Made by a program: the position numbers and the translations under genes. A stretch of 64,000 nucleotides of DNA from CAMFLJ01 sp965279255 (GTDB lineage: Bacteria > Actinomycetota > Acidimicrobiia > Acidimicrobiales > Acidimicrobilacustridaceae): NCBI GenBank assembly GCA_965279255.1, contig OZ257146.1, forward strand, positions 4,154,001-4,218,000, read 5' to 3'. The notes below the pieces were generated by a model that had not been told where the DNA came from, made no database searches, and was given only the letters and a program-made list of their open reading frames with translations. How positions within the stretch are numbered: position 1 is the first letter of the stretch; every line of letters begins with the position of its first letter. Of the stretch, positions 1 through 9,014 are shown piece after piece.

Positions 1-647
1 CCGGCCAGGTCGGTGGCGGCGGTCTCGAGGATCACGGCCTGGGGCCCGATGTGCAGCGCGCCGTCGGGGGAGGCCAGCTCGGTGGCCAGCTCGCCGAGCG
101 CCCAGTGCCCGTCGTCGCGACGCGAGCAGCCGAACACCTTCCACAGCGGCGGCAGGTCGGGGGAGTCGACGACCTCGATCGGCTCGACGTCCATCTTGGC
201 GAGGCCATCGGGGGGCATCCCGATGATGGCGCCCTGTCCCTCGGTCACCGCCAGCACCCGCTCCGGGTTGTCGGCGTCGACGATCAACGACCGGCTGTAG
301 GCCATCTGGCGACCACGGCGCAGCTGCTCGGAGCGGATCTCGATGCGGCGGACGTCGTGGCCGGGGTCGATGATCTGGGCGGAGTGCACGACCGGGTTGG
401 GAACGGCGTCGAGGTCGGAGACCGCGCCGCCCTCGGGTGAGGCGATCATCAGCACCGACATGAGCAGCGAGCCGGTGGCGTCGCGCATGTCCTGGCGCAG
501 GGTGACGGTCTCGTCGACGGGGCCGGTGTTCATCGAGGCGTGCTTGCGCCCGATGTACCGGTAGCTCAGCAGCCCACCCCAACGGCGGTTGAGCTCGGCC
601 GCGTAGGCCTCTTCGTCGTCGGTCAACTCTCGGATGTCTCGTAGCAC
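1..647 (-). CDS. Tandem hotdog (acyl-CoA thioesterase-like) protein, truncated at window edge
   Basis: About 215 residues are visible and the C-terminus lies outside the window. The GTG start at 647 has a strong ribosome binding site (GGAGGGGG, about 4 bases upstream). A first region has a thioesterase-like feel, and near the truncated end the run LHIGPQAVILETAATDLA resembles the helix-entry motif of PaaI-like hotdog folds, which suggests two hotdog units in tandem. Substrate is unknown. The fold assignment is from pattern resemblance only; it might instead be an uncharacterised actinobacterial protein. It stands upstream of, and is transcribed away from, nothing on the left that can be seen. 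Confidence 0.5.
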   Translation of the reverse strand, partial: MLRDIRELTDDEEAYAAELNRRWGGLLSYRYIGRKHASMNTGPVDETVTLRQDMRDATGSLLMSVLMIASPEGGAVSDLDAVPNPVVHSAQIIDPGHDVRRIEIRSEQLRRGRQMAYSRSLIVDADNPERVLAVTEGQGAIIGMPPDGLAKMDVEPIEVVDSPDLPPLWKVFGCSRRDDGHWALGELATELASPDGALHIGPQAVILETAATDLA

Positions 648-746
648 GTCGCCCCCTCCGGCATCGGAAGGGCCGACCGTACCGCCACCCGGCCCCGGGC
701 CTCGGGTGAGGCGGGGGGCCGGACGGCGACCCAGCGGGTCAGCGGG

Positions 747-1579
747 TCAGCGGTTGCCGCCCCGCCTGAACTTCCGGGAGGCGAGGAACGAGAACACGAT
801 GGTGATGCCGACCGCCCAGCCGATGGCGTACCAGAGGTCGGCGCCCGGGGGGGTTCCGGTGTAGAGCGCCCGGGCGGCGTTGGTGAGCTTCGTGAACGGG
901 TTCCAGTCGGCGAAGGTCTGCAGCGCGGAGGGCATCGACGCCGTCGACACGAATGCCGAGGACACGAACGTGAGCGGGAACATCCAGATGAACCCGGCCG
1001 AGTTGGCGGCCTCGACCGACTTCACCGACAGGCCGATGTAGGCCTGCACCCACGAGAAGGCGTAGCTGAAGAACAGCAGCAGCAGGCTCGCCCCGATCGC
1101 GGCGGCGACGGTGCCGCCGATGCGGAAGCCCACGATGTAGCCGACGATGAACATCACCACGAAGGTGAAGATGTTGCGGCAGAGGTCGGACACCGTGCGT
1201 CCGATGAGCACCGACGGCTGGTACATCGGCAGCGACCGCAGCCGGTCGATGATGCCCTTCTGCATGTCCTCGGCCACGCCGATGCCGGTGAACGCCGAGC
1301 CGAAGAGCACGGTCTGGGCGAACACGCCGGGCATGAGGTACTGCGTGTAGCTGTCGTAGCCCGGGACGTCGATGGCGCCGCCGAACACGTAGTTGAACAG
1401 CAGCACGAACATGATCGGCTGGATCGTGGCGAAGATCAGCAGGTCGGGGTTGCGGGGCACGGCGCGCAGGTGGCGCGTGGCCTCGGTCCAGGTGTCGCGC
1501 CACATCCACACCGGGCCTCGGGGCACCTCGCGGGTGCGGGCCGGGGTGGTGGTGGACGGTGCGGCGGCGGCGGTGGTCA

Positions 1580-1580
<1 letters not shown>
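747..1580 (-). CDS. ABC-2 type transporter permease (DrrB-like)
   Basis: 277-residue integral membrane protein with about six hydrophobic segments. After the first ones comes a cytoplasmic stretch EDMQKGIIDRLRSLP, which is typical of the ABC-2 permease family coupled to DrrA-type ATPases. The ATG start overlaps the stop of the upstream ATPase gene by one base (TGATG), so the two are translationally coupled and should form one exporter. DrrAB relatives export drugs or lipids; the substrate here cannot be read from sequence. Confidence 0.88.
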
Positions 1581-2551
<971 letters not shown>

Positions 2552-2559
2552 GGTTGTCG

Positions 2560-2565
2560 AAGCTA
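2560..2565 (-). promoter_or_regulatory. -10 element for DrrA-like gene (leaderless type)
   Basis: TAGCTT on the minus strand ends 8 bases before the ATG at 2551. No convincing -35 is visible. Same arrangement as about twenty other genes in the window. Confidence 0.5.
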
Positions 2566-2646
2566 CCGGTGTCGCCTGTCGGATCCCGACCGGTTTTCCG
2601 GTGAACTCTCGGTGTCCTGGATGCCCCCGACGGGCGGGCGCGAGGG

Positions 2647-3240
2647 TCAGGCGGGGTCGTCGTCGAGGGGGTCGATGTCGACCACCTCGCCGTGGGCGCC
2701 GTCGGGGAGGACGAGCCCGGCCAGCTCGGCGCACAGCCTGTCGAGGCGCTCGGCGGTGGCCCGGTAGACGTCGAGGCCCATGCCCACGGGGTCGTCGATC
2801 TCGTCGCTGCCGATGCCGGGCGGCCGGTTCGGCGGGCGCAGGGCGGCGACCTCGGCGACCCACTCACGGACGGTCTGGTCGGGCCGACGGGGGCCCACCT
2901 TGCGGCCGAGGCGGACGACCTCGCCCATCACGAAGGCCCGGTCGGCGGCGGTGCGGTCGTGGAGGACGACGCCGCCGACGTGGTCGCGGGTCATGCCGAG
3001 GACGATGTCGGCGTCGCCGACGTGCTCGCCCTTGAGGCGGCGGCTCTCGTGCTCGGAGAGGTCGATGCCGCGGGCGGCGAGCACCTCCACCGCGTGGTTG
3101 GTGGCCGGTCCGCCCCATCCGAGGGTGCCGGCCGAGTGCACGCGCGCGTCCATCCCCCGCAGCGCGAGGTGGTGGGCGAGCAGCCCCATGGCCATGGGGG
3201 AGCGGCAGGTGTTGCCCGAGCAGACGACGAGGATCTCGAT
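2647..3240 (-). CDS. Low-molecular-weight protein tyrosine phosphatase / arsenate reductase-like
   Basis: The phosphatase P-loop VCSGNTCRSPM lies at residues 6-16 if translation begins at the ATC codon at 3240. The general-acid segment is DDPVGMG near residue 160, matching the DP-x-G motif of the family, and a Tyr follows (GLDVY). About 197 residues. The first ATG (3195) falls after the catalytic Cys and would give an inactive protein, while no ATG, GTG, TTG or CTG exists between the in-frame TAG stop of the upstream gene (3252-3250) and the P-loop. An AGGA sequence sits about 7 bases before the ATC, so initiation at ATC is the most economical reading; see findings. Confidence 0.8.
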   Translation of the reverse strand: MEILVVCSGNTCRSPMAMGLLAHHLALRGMDARVHSAGTLGWGGPATNHAVEVLAARGIDLSEHESRRLKGEHVGDADIVLGMTRDHVGGVVLHDRTAADRAFVMGEVVRLGRKVGPRRPDQTVREWVAEVAALRPPNRPPGIGSDEIDDPVGMGLDVYRATAERLDRLCAELAGLVLPDGAHGEVVDIDPLDDDPA

Positions 3241-3249
3241 GGGGGGATC

Positions 3250-3888
3250 CTACGAGTCGCGGGTGGCGGTGAAGTCCAGCCGGTACAGGCCCCAGCCGGT
3301 GCCGTCGTCGAGGCCGTCGGGCCGGGGGAGCGTGCCCGGGTCGATGCCGTCGGGGCCCTCCGGCGCGGCGGGGAGCTCCACCACCACGACCTGCTCGCCG
3401 CCGGCGGCGTGCAGCAGGCGGGCCGTCGAGCCACCGGTGGCCTCGAGCACGGCCACGCCGCGCTCGGCGAACCAGTCGGACAGGTCGGCCCCCTCGGGCA
3501 CGAAGAGGTGCGCGAGGCCGGAGCCCCCGGGCACCATGCCGGCCCGGCCCGGCACGGAGGCCACGAGCCAGGCGTCGGTGCGGGCGGCGCGCAGCTGGCC
3601 CTGCAGGAACTCGGGCAGGCCCGTGGAGCGGGCGCGGTAGGCGTCGTACTCCTCGCTCTCCAGCACCTCGAGGCGGTCGAGGTCGTAGAGCGTGAGGTAG
3701 CGGGGCGGCTCGGTGACCTCGGAGCGCACGAGCGAGAAGCGGCGCACCCGCCGGAACCCCGGCACGACCAGCTGCTCGAGGTGGTGGGTGTCGCACCAGG
3801 TGGAGAACGGCTCGTGGAGGTCGGCGGGGAGCCAGGTGCGCAGGTGCAACATCCCGGTGGGCGTGGCGTCGTCGTTCACGGCGGTCAT
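3250..3888 (-). CDS. Hypothetical protein, possible ferredoxin-like (EthD-type) duplication
   Basis: 212 residues, ATG start overlapping the MFS stop by four bases (ATGA), so co-transcribed with it. Residues 1-100 contain RYLTLYDLDRLEVLES, a phrase common in small dimeric alpha/beta-barrel proteins of the EthD or DUF4286 kind, and a second half with similar strand spacing follows. No catalytic motif was recognised. Its stop codon TAG is in frame with the downstream phosphatase P-loop, only three codons before the proposed ATC start. Confidence 0.6.
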   Translation of the reverse strand: MTAVNDDATPTGMLHLRTWLPADLHEPFSTWCDTHHLEQLVVPGFRRVRRFSLVRSEVTEPPRYLTLYDLDRLEVLESEEYDAYRARSTGLPEFLQGQLRAARTDAWLVASVPGRAGMVPGGSGLAHLFVPEGADLSDWFAERGVAVLEATGGSTARLLHAAGGEQVVVVELPAAPEGPDGIDPGTLPRPDGLDDGTGWGLYRLDFTATRDS

Positions 3889-5306
3889 CCTTCGAGGGCG
3901 GGCAGCGAGAGGGCGGCGTCGGTCTCGATCTCGTCGAGCAGCTTGCGTTGGGCCTCGCGGTCGGAGCGGTCGACGAGCCCGGGCCGGTTCACCACCCGCG
4001 TCATCAGCGCCAGCGAGCCGACCGACACCACCAGGGCCGCGGTGTACGACGCGCCGAACCCGCTGAGGGCCTGGGCGGTGACGGCCATGGAGATGCCGAC
4101 GGCCGAGCCGAGCTGGCCGATCATGCGCATCGTGGCCATGCCCACCCCGAAGTGCTCCTGGTCGAGGGCGGCGCCCGCGGCCGAGGCCATCGGCGGGCGG
4201 ACCAGGCCGTTGGCCGCGCCCTGCACCGCGAGGGCCACGATGGCGATGGCCATGATCTCGATGCGGGTGCCGAGGAGGAACATCGCCATCGACACGGCCA
4301 TCGCCCCTGCGCCGATCATGCCGCAGCGACGCTCGCCGATCCGGGCGGTGAGGCGGCCGCCGAAGATCGCCCCCACGCACATGCCGATGGGCAGCGGGAC
4401 CATCAGCAGGGCCGTCTCGGTGACACCCACGCCGTAGACCTCGTGGAGGAAGAGGGGAGCGCTGAAGTACACGCCCGTGCTGGCGACCTGGCACAGCAGC
4501 TCGGCCGTCACGGGCGCGGCGAAGGCCCGGCGCCCCATCAGGCCGGCCGGCATCAGCGGGCTGTCGGTGCGGGCCTCGATGCGCCAGAACGCGAACCCGG
4601 CGATCGGGGCCATGACGGCGGCGGTGAGCACGAGCGGGTTGGTCCAGCCGAGCGACGCGCCGCGGTCGAAGAAGAGCAGCACCGAGCCGCTGGTGATCAT
4701 GAGGGCGATGCCGCCGGCCACGTCGAACGAGACGTTCTCGGCGAGCGGGGTCTCCTTCAGCCACGCCCGGGCGAAGGGCCAGCAGGCGAGGGCGATGACG
4801 CCCTGGATCACGAACACGCCCCGCCAGCCGACCGCCCCCACGAGCGGGCCGCCGAAGAGCAGGCCGAGGGCCGGGGAGGCGGCGGTCACGAACGCCCACT
4901 TGGCCAGCGCCTTGGGCCGCTCGTCGAGGTCGAAGGCATCCATCATCAGGGCGATGGCGGTGGGGAGGGTGGCGACGCCGGCGACCTGGCTGATCGTGCG
5001 CAGGGCGATGAGCGAGCCGACGTCCCAGGCGCACGCGGTGAGGAGCGCGCTGACCCCACAGGCACCGAGGCCGATCAGGAAGACCTTGCGGTGGCCCCGG
5101 AGGTCGCCGAGCTTCCCGAAGGTGGGCAGCAGCACCGAGCCGACGAGGAGGGGCAGGGTGACGACCCACGACATCGCCGACTTGGTCGAACCGAGGTCGT
5201 CGGCGATCTCGGGCAGGGCGGCGATGAGGATGACCGAGGGCCAGGCCGCCACGAACACGCCCATGAGTGATGCCCAGAGGATGCGTCGCTGCTGTCCGGG
5301 CTCCAC
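3885..5306 (-). CDS. MFS exporter, DHA2-like (14 TM)
   Basis: 473 residues with repeated hydrophobic spans compatible with 14 transmembrane helices. Features of the drug:H+ antiporter group are seen: LGDLRGHRKVFLIGLG after helix 2 (loop 2-3 motif A) and a proline/glycine-rich motif C-like stretch ASPALGLLFGGPLVG. An upstream GTG at 5318 is also in frame, but it lies inside TAGTGT, a probable -10 box whose spacing of 8 bases points to the GTG at 5306. Substrate unknown; probably efflux. Head of a three-gene operon with the unknown protein and the phosphatase. Confidence 0.85.
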   Translation of the reverse strand: MEPGQQRRILWASLMGVFVAAWPSVILIAALPEIADDLGSTKSAMSWVVTLPLLVGSVLLPTFGKLGDLRGHRKVFLIGLGACGVSALLTACAWDVGSLIALRTISQVAGVATLPTAIALMMDAFDLDERPKALAKWAFVTAASPALGLLFGGPLVGAVGWRGVFVIQGVIALACWPFARAWLKETPLAENVSFDVAGGIALMITSGSVLLFFDRGASLGWTNPLVLTAAVMAPIAGFAFWRIEARTDSPLMPAGLMGRRAFAAPVTAELLCQVASTGVYFSAPLFLHEVYGVGVTETALLMVPLPIGMCVGAIFGGRLTARIGERRCGMIGAGAMAVSMAMFLLGTRIEIMAIAIVALAVQGAANGLVRPPMASAAGAALDQEHFGVGMATMRMIGQLGSAVGISMAVTAQALSGFGASYTAALVVSVGSLALMTRVVNRPGLVDRSDREAQRKLLDEIETDAALSLPALEG

Positions 5307-5314
5307 GGGCGGCG

Positions 5315-5320
5315 ACACTA
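5315..5320 (-). promoter_or_regulatory. -10 element for MFS gene; decides start
   Basis: TAGTGT on the minus strand, 8 bases before the GTG at 5306. It overlaps the alternative GTG at 5318, which could not be translated from a transcript starting downstream of this box. Confidence 0.45.
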
Positions 5321-5386
5321 CCGGCCCCGCCCTAACGTCGGTTCGGGTGGAGACAGGGCACTAGGTTCGCCGCCGATGGTGGAGCG

Positions 5387-6082
5387 ATGACGGAGACGAC
5401 GACGATCGTGGTGGGTGGCGATCGGGGCATCGGCCGCGGCCTGGCCACCGCTCTCGCCGAGCAGGGCCGCCGGCTGGTGGTCCTGGCCGACGGCCCGGTC
5501 GACCTGACCGACCCCGAGGCCGTGCGGGCCGCGCTCGACGAGGCGTCGGCGCCCGCCCCGGTCACCACCGTGGTGCTCGCCCACCTCGACCCTGGTGCTC
5601 TGCGTTCCACCCCGCTGCTCGAGATCGGCGAGCCCGGGTGGGAGGCCGCCGCCGAGCGCTCCCTGCGGGCCGCCTTCGTCGTGCTCCAGCAGGCGCAGGC
5701 CACCGTTCCCGACGGTGCCCGCATCGTGCTGGTGCTGCCCACGGTGGCGGCCGGCGGCGCCTCCGGCCTGGTGGCGCTGTGCACCGCGGTCGAGGGCATC
5801 CGGGTGATGGCCAAGGCCGTGGCCCGACGCTGGGGTGCCCGTGGCATCACCGTGAACACCATCGAGGTCGACCTCGCCGCCTTCGTCCTGGGGGCCGACG
5901 CGGGCGACGACGGCGCGGCCGCCTCGGTCCCCGCCGTCTCCCAGCTCGGCACCCCGGCGCTCGCACCCGGTTCGGCGGTCGCCGACGTCGTGGGCCTGAT
6001 CGAGGTGCTCGAGGGCCCTGCGGGCGCTGCCCTCACCGGCGGGCTGCTGGTGGCCGACCGGGGCACGGTGATGCAGCCATGA
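5387..6082 (+). CDS. Degenerate short-chain dehydrogenase/reductase (likely non-catalytic)
   Basis: 231-residue Rossmann-fold protein. The nucleotide loop GGDRGIGRGLA (residues 10-20) is close to the SDR TGxxxGIG motif. At the active site, however, the position of YxxxK reads CTAVE (from VALCTAVEGIR) when aligned with the next gene (FYSAVKAAQRG), so both catalytic Tyr and Lys are lost, and the Ser strand reads VLPTVAAGG. The ATG is preceded by GGTGGAGCG. Its stop overlaps the next SDR start by four bases. A role as a partner subunit of the neighbouring SDR is possible but inferred. Confidence 0.8.
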   Translation: MTETTTIVVGGDRGIGRGLATALAEQGRRLVVLADGPVDLTDPEAVRAALDEASAPAPVTTVVLAHLDPGALRSTPLLEIGEPGWEAAAERSLRAAFVVLQQAQATVPDGARIVLVLPTVAAGGASGLVALCTAVEGIRVMAKAVARRWGARGITVNTIEVDLAAFVLGADAGDDGAAASVPAVSQLGTPALAPGSAVADVVGLIEVLEGPAGAALTGGLLVADRGTVMQP

Positions 6083-6858
6083 CCCCGGCGGTGCAGCGGT
6101 CGATGGAAGGGAAGGTCGTGCTCGTCACCGGCGCCGCCGCCGGCGTGGGCAGGGGCGTGGCCGAGGCCTTCGCCGCCGCCGGTGCCGTCGTCGGGCTCGG
6201 CGTGCGGGTGCCGGCCAGGGCGGCCGAGGTCGCTGCCAGCGTCGAGGCCCTCGGCGGCACACCCGTGGTGCTGCGCTGCGACGTCTCCGACGGTGTCGAG
6301 AGCGCGGCGGCCATCGAGGCGCTCGTCGAGGCCCACGGCCGGCTCGACGCGCTGGTGCACAACGCCGTGAGCAACCGCTCCAGCGAGCCCACCGACTTCG
6401 AGACGGCGTCGCTGGAGCTGTGGGAGGAGCACTCGTCGGTCACCGTGCGCGCCACGTACCGGCTCGCGGTGCAGGCCCATCCGCACCTGAAGGCCACCGG
6501 CGGCTCGATCCTGCTCATGACCTCGCCGGCCGGCATCGAGGGGTCGGCACCGCTGCCGTTCTACAGCGCGGTCAAGGCCGCCCAACGGGGGTTCGTGCGG
6601 GCGCTCGCCCGCGAGTGGGGCCCCGACGGCATCCGCATCAACAGCGTGGCGCCGCTCGCCATCTCGCCCGCGCTCGAGAACCTGAAGGCCACCGATCCCG
6701 AGCGGGTGAAGCGCATCGAGGGGCTCGTGCCGCTCGGGTGGCTCGGCGATCCGGCCGACGACATCGGGCCGCCGTCGGTGTTCCTGTGCAGCGAGGGCGC
6801 CCGCTACGTCACCGGCCAGACGCTCGTCGTCAGCGGCGGCCGCTTCACCGGCCTCTAG
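6079..6858 (+). CDS. Short-chain dehydrogenase/reductase (intact active site)
   Basis: 259 residues. Cofactor loop TGAAAGVGRG (near residue 17), NAVSN-type strand 4, catalytic Ser in LMTSPAGIEG, and Tyr/Lys in FYSAVKAA, so the enzyme should be an active NAD(P)-dependent oxidoreductase. The C-terminal YVTGQTLVVSGGRF is the usual SDR ending. Start ATG overlaps the upstream degenerate SDR (ATGA). Neighbouring TetR, SDR and LLM genes suggest a lipid or steroid catabolic block; substrate cannot be named. Confidence 0.9.
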   Translation: MTPAVQRSMEGKVVLVTGAAAGVGRGVAEAFAAAGAVVGLGVRVPARAAEVAASVEALGGTPVVLRCDVSDGVESAAAIEALVEAHGRLDALVHNAVSNRSSEPTDFETASLELWEEHSSVTVRATYRLAVQAHPHLKATGGSILLMTSPAGIEGSAPLPFYSAVKAAQRGFVRALAREWGPDGIRINSVAPLAISPALENLKATDPERVKRIEGLVPLGWLGDPADDIGPPSVFLCSEGARYVTGQTLVVSGGRFTGL

Positions 6859-6891
6859 TGGCTCGCCGGCCCGTGCCGACGCCGCCGAACC

Positions 6892-6897
6892 TAGAGT
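6892..6897 (+). promoter_or_regulatory. -10 element for TetR gene
   Basis: TAGAGT ends 8 bases before the ATG at 6906. It follows the SDR stop at 6858, so the regulator may have its own promoter. Confidence 0.45.
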
Positions 6898-6905
6898 CGC
6901 GGCCC

Positions 6906-7535
6906 ATGGCCCAACCGACCGTCGTGCACCCGGGCCGCCGGTCGTCGGCGGCCACGGCTGCCAACTCCGAGCGGCGAGCCGAGATCCGGGCCCTGGCCGC
7001 CGAGATCTTCGCCCGCAAGGGGTACCAGAACACGACCGTGCGCGAGATCGCCGACGCCTCGGGCATCTTGTCGGGCAGCCTCTACCACCACTTCGAATCG
7101 AAGGAGGCCATCCTCTACGAGATCCTCACGGAGCTCGTCGACGGGATGGTCACCGACTTCGCCGCCATCGCCGCGGCCGGCGACGACCCGATCACCACGC
7201 TGCGGAACCTGGTGCGCCACCAGTTCCGGGTGCTCGTCGAGAACCGGGCGGCCATCACCACGGCGATCAACGACTCGTACTGGCTGCGGCAGTCGCCGCG
7301 CTTCGCCCACCTCACCACCACCGACGCCGCCATCGCCGACAGCTGGATCACCACGCTGCAGCGCGGCATCGACGAGGGCTCCCTGCGGGGCGACCTCGAC
7401 CCCCAGCTTCTGTGGGCCTTCATCCGCGGCGCGGTGTGGGGCACGGTGCAGATGCAGGCGCGGCGTCGGTCGGAGACCACCGACGAGCTGGCCGACGCCT
7501 ACCTCGAGACCCTCCTCGGCGGCATCCAGCCATAG
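6906..7535 (+). CDS. TetR-family transcriptional regulator, KstR2-like
   Basis: 209 residues. The N-terminal helix-turn-helix (about residues 22-70) reads TTVREIADASGILSGSLYHHFESKEAIL, quoted here in parts: TTVREIADASGI then LSGSLYHHFESKE, which closely resembles KstR2 and related acyl-CoA-responsive regulators of ring degradation. The C-terminal part is helical with a conserved WAFIRGAVWGTVQ segment. It likely controls the flanking SDR genes; ligand and operators are unknown. The IS element begins about 30 bases after its stop. Confidence 0.85.
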   Translation: MAQPTVVHPGRRSSAATAANSERRAEIRALAAEIFARKGYQNTTVREIADASGILSGSLYHHFESKEAILYEILTELVDGMVTDFAAIAAAGDDPITTLRNLVRHQFRVLVENRAAITTAINDSYWLRQSPRFAHLTTTDAAIADSWITTLQRGIDEGSLRGDLDPQLLWAFIRGAVWGTVQMQARRRSETTDELADAYLETLLGGIQP

Positions 7536-7566
7536 CCCCGCTGACCGGCAGGCCTCGGCGATCCTG

Positions 7567-7650
7567 GTTCTTGTCGCGCTTCCCTGTCACCGGCAACAGT
7601 GTGCTGTCGCGGGACATGGGTGACAGGTATGTCGCGAGACATCGGTGACA
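7567..7650 (+). repeat. Left inverted repeat of the IS element with two iterons
   Basis: Contains GACATGGGTGACA (7613-7625) and GACATCGGTGACA (7638-7650), start-to-start spacing 25 bases, plus the quasi-palindrome CTGTCACCGGCAACAG (7584-7599). The transposase stop codon is at 7652, directly after the second iteron. The two iterons are probable transposase binding sites. Confidence 0.8.
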
Positions 7651-7651
7651 G

Positions 7652-8854
7652 TCAGGAATGTAGGCGGGGGCGGCGAGGGCCTCCTCGTTTGCGGTCGGAG
7701 GGTTGGTAGGAGCGGTCGGGGTCGAGGGTGAGGTGGCGTATGAGTGTCCCGTTGATGAAGACGTTGGCGCTTGTGCCGGCGATTTGGACCTGGGCGCGGT
7801 GGTGTTCCCACTCGACCCCGATGTGGATGCGGAGTCGGCTCACCTGGACGGTGCCGTCGGCGGCGACGGTGCCCTCGAGGAGGCGGGCGGGCCAGACGGG
7901 ATGGGCGAGCGGCTCGGGCGCCGGGCCTGCGGCGGGGGTGGCGTGCCAGCGGGTGATCGGGGTGACTCGCCCGATGCCTTGGTGGGGGCGGTGGTGGTTG
8001 TAGAGCTCGCGGAACTTGTCGAGCTGGGCCTGTAGCTCGACGGCATCTCGAGCGAGGGGTTGTTGGCGGAGCCATTTCTTGAGGGTCTGTTGGAATCGTT
8101 CGATCTTGCCGGTGGTCTGCGGGTGATAGGGCCGCCCGCACACCGGTCGGATCCCGGCGTCTCGCAGCTGTCGTTCGAACTCGACTTCGAACCCGCGCAG
8201 CTTCCCGGAGAAGCACAAGCCGTTGTCCGACAACACCCCGGCTGGCAGACCCCACACCGCTGCGGCCTGACTGAACGTGGCCCACGCTTCGAGCGACGTT
8301 GCTTCGAGCACGGCCCGGGACGCGATCGCGACCCGGGAGTGGTCATCGATGATGTTGAAGACCTTGACCACGCCGGTCGCTGTGACCCAGTCAGTCGCGT
8401 CGATCTGCCAGCGCTCGTTCGGCGCAGCGGCTTCGAAACGACGCCACGACGACTTCGGGCGCTTCTTCGGCTGAGGCTGGATCAGCCCTCGACGGACCAG
8501 CACTCGATGAACGCCAGCGATCGACGGGACCGCATCGAGCTCTGAGCGGGCGAGATGCCATGAGATCGTGGTCGCCCCGTGATCGAGGCCCGCATCGATC
8601 AGCTCCTTGCGAAGCCTCACGATGCGGTCCTCGACCTCGACCGAGATCTGGGTCGGTGACGACAACGGGCGCCGAGAACGTTCCTCAAGCCCCGCCAGCC
8701 CCTCGGCGCGATATCGAGCCGCCCACTTGTAGAACGTCTTGCGCGACACCCCGTTCTCGGCGCACACCGCCGACACGTTCACCGGGTGGCCCTCAACAAG
8801 CGCCGTCACCGCCGCGAACACCTTCACCGACATCGGAGTCACCTTCCCGGCCAT
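7652..8854 (-). CDS. IS481-family transposase (DDE)
   Basis: 400 residues. N-terminal helix-turn-helix (about residues 10-60, VSAVCAENGVSRKTFYKWAA) followed by an rve integrase core. Catalytic residues visible: first Asp in QIDATDW, second Asp in LSDNGLCFSG, Glu in GKIERFQQTLKKWL. The HRPHQG motif marks IS481. C-terminal beta domain from about residue 310. Reading frame is full length with no disruption, so the copy could still be active. Start ATG at 8854 chosen because it precedes the HTH and lies just inside the right end. Confidence 0.95.
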   Translation of the reverse strand: MAGKVTPMSVKVFAAVTALVEGHPVNVSAVCAENGVSRKTFYKWAARYRAEGLAGLEERSRRPLSSPTQISVEVEDRIVRLRKELIDAGLDHGATTISWHLARSELDAVPSIAGVHRVLVRRGLIQPQPKKRPKSSWRRFEAAAPNERWQIDATDWVTATGVVKVFNIIDDHSRVAIASRAVLEATSLEAWATFSQAAAVWGLPAGVLSDNGLCFSGKLRGFEVEFERQLRDAGIRPVCGRPYHPQTTGKIERFQQTLKKWLRQQPLARDAVELQAQLDKFRELYNHHRPHQGIGRVTPITRWHATPAAGPAPEPLAHPVWPARLLEGTVAADGTVQVSRLRIHIGVEWEHHRAQVQIAGTSANVFINGTLIRHLTLDPDRSYQPSDRKRGGPRRPRLHS

Positions 8855-8878
8855 GACCCATCGTCACGGCCCAACAGG

Positions 8879-8963
8879 TGTCACCCATGTCTCGCGACAT
8901 CAACTGTCACCGATGTCCTGAGAAGAGACACTGTCACCGGCAACAGGAAAGCGCGACGAGAAC
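8879..8963 (-). repeat. Right inverted repeat of the IS element with two iterons
   Basis: Reverse complement of the left end with few mismatches. Iterons on the minus strand: TGTCACCCATGTC (8879-8891 as plus strand) and TGTCACCGATGTC (8905-8917), spacing 26 bases. CTGTCACCGGCAACAG recurs at 8931-8946 in the same orientation as at the left end, so this 16-mer is a direct repeat inside an inverted repeat. Confidence 0.8.
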
Positions 8964-9014
8964 GAGATCACCGGGCGTCACCTGCCGGAAGGTGGCCCGG
9001 GACGCGCGCGGAGC

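Larger units (their letters stand above)
7567..8963 (-). mobile_element. IS481-family insertion sequence
   Basis: About 1.4 kb, bounded by imperfect inverted repeats of about 84 bases (7567-7650 and 8879-8963) that flank a single DDE transposase on the minus strand. The ends both begin GTTCTYGTCGCGCTT when read inward. No clear target-site duplication was found, so the outer limits may be off by a few bases. It lies between the TetR gene and two more SDR genes and apparently split a formerly continuous catabolic cluster. Confidence 0.85.

Noticed and set aside
7535..7567. Target-site duplication of the IS element
   Set aside because: Flanking bases outside both ends do not match convincingly; GATC occurs on both sides but at different distances.
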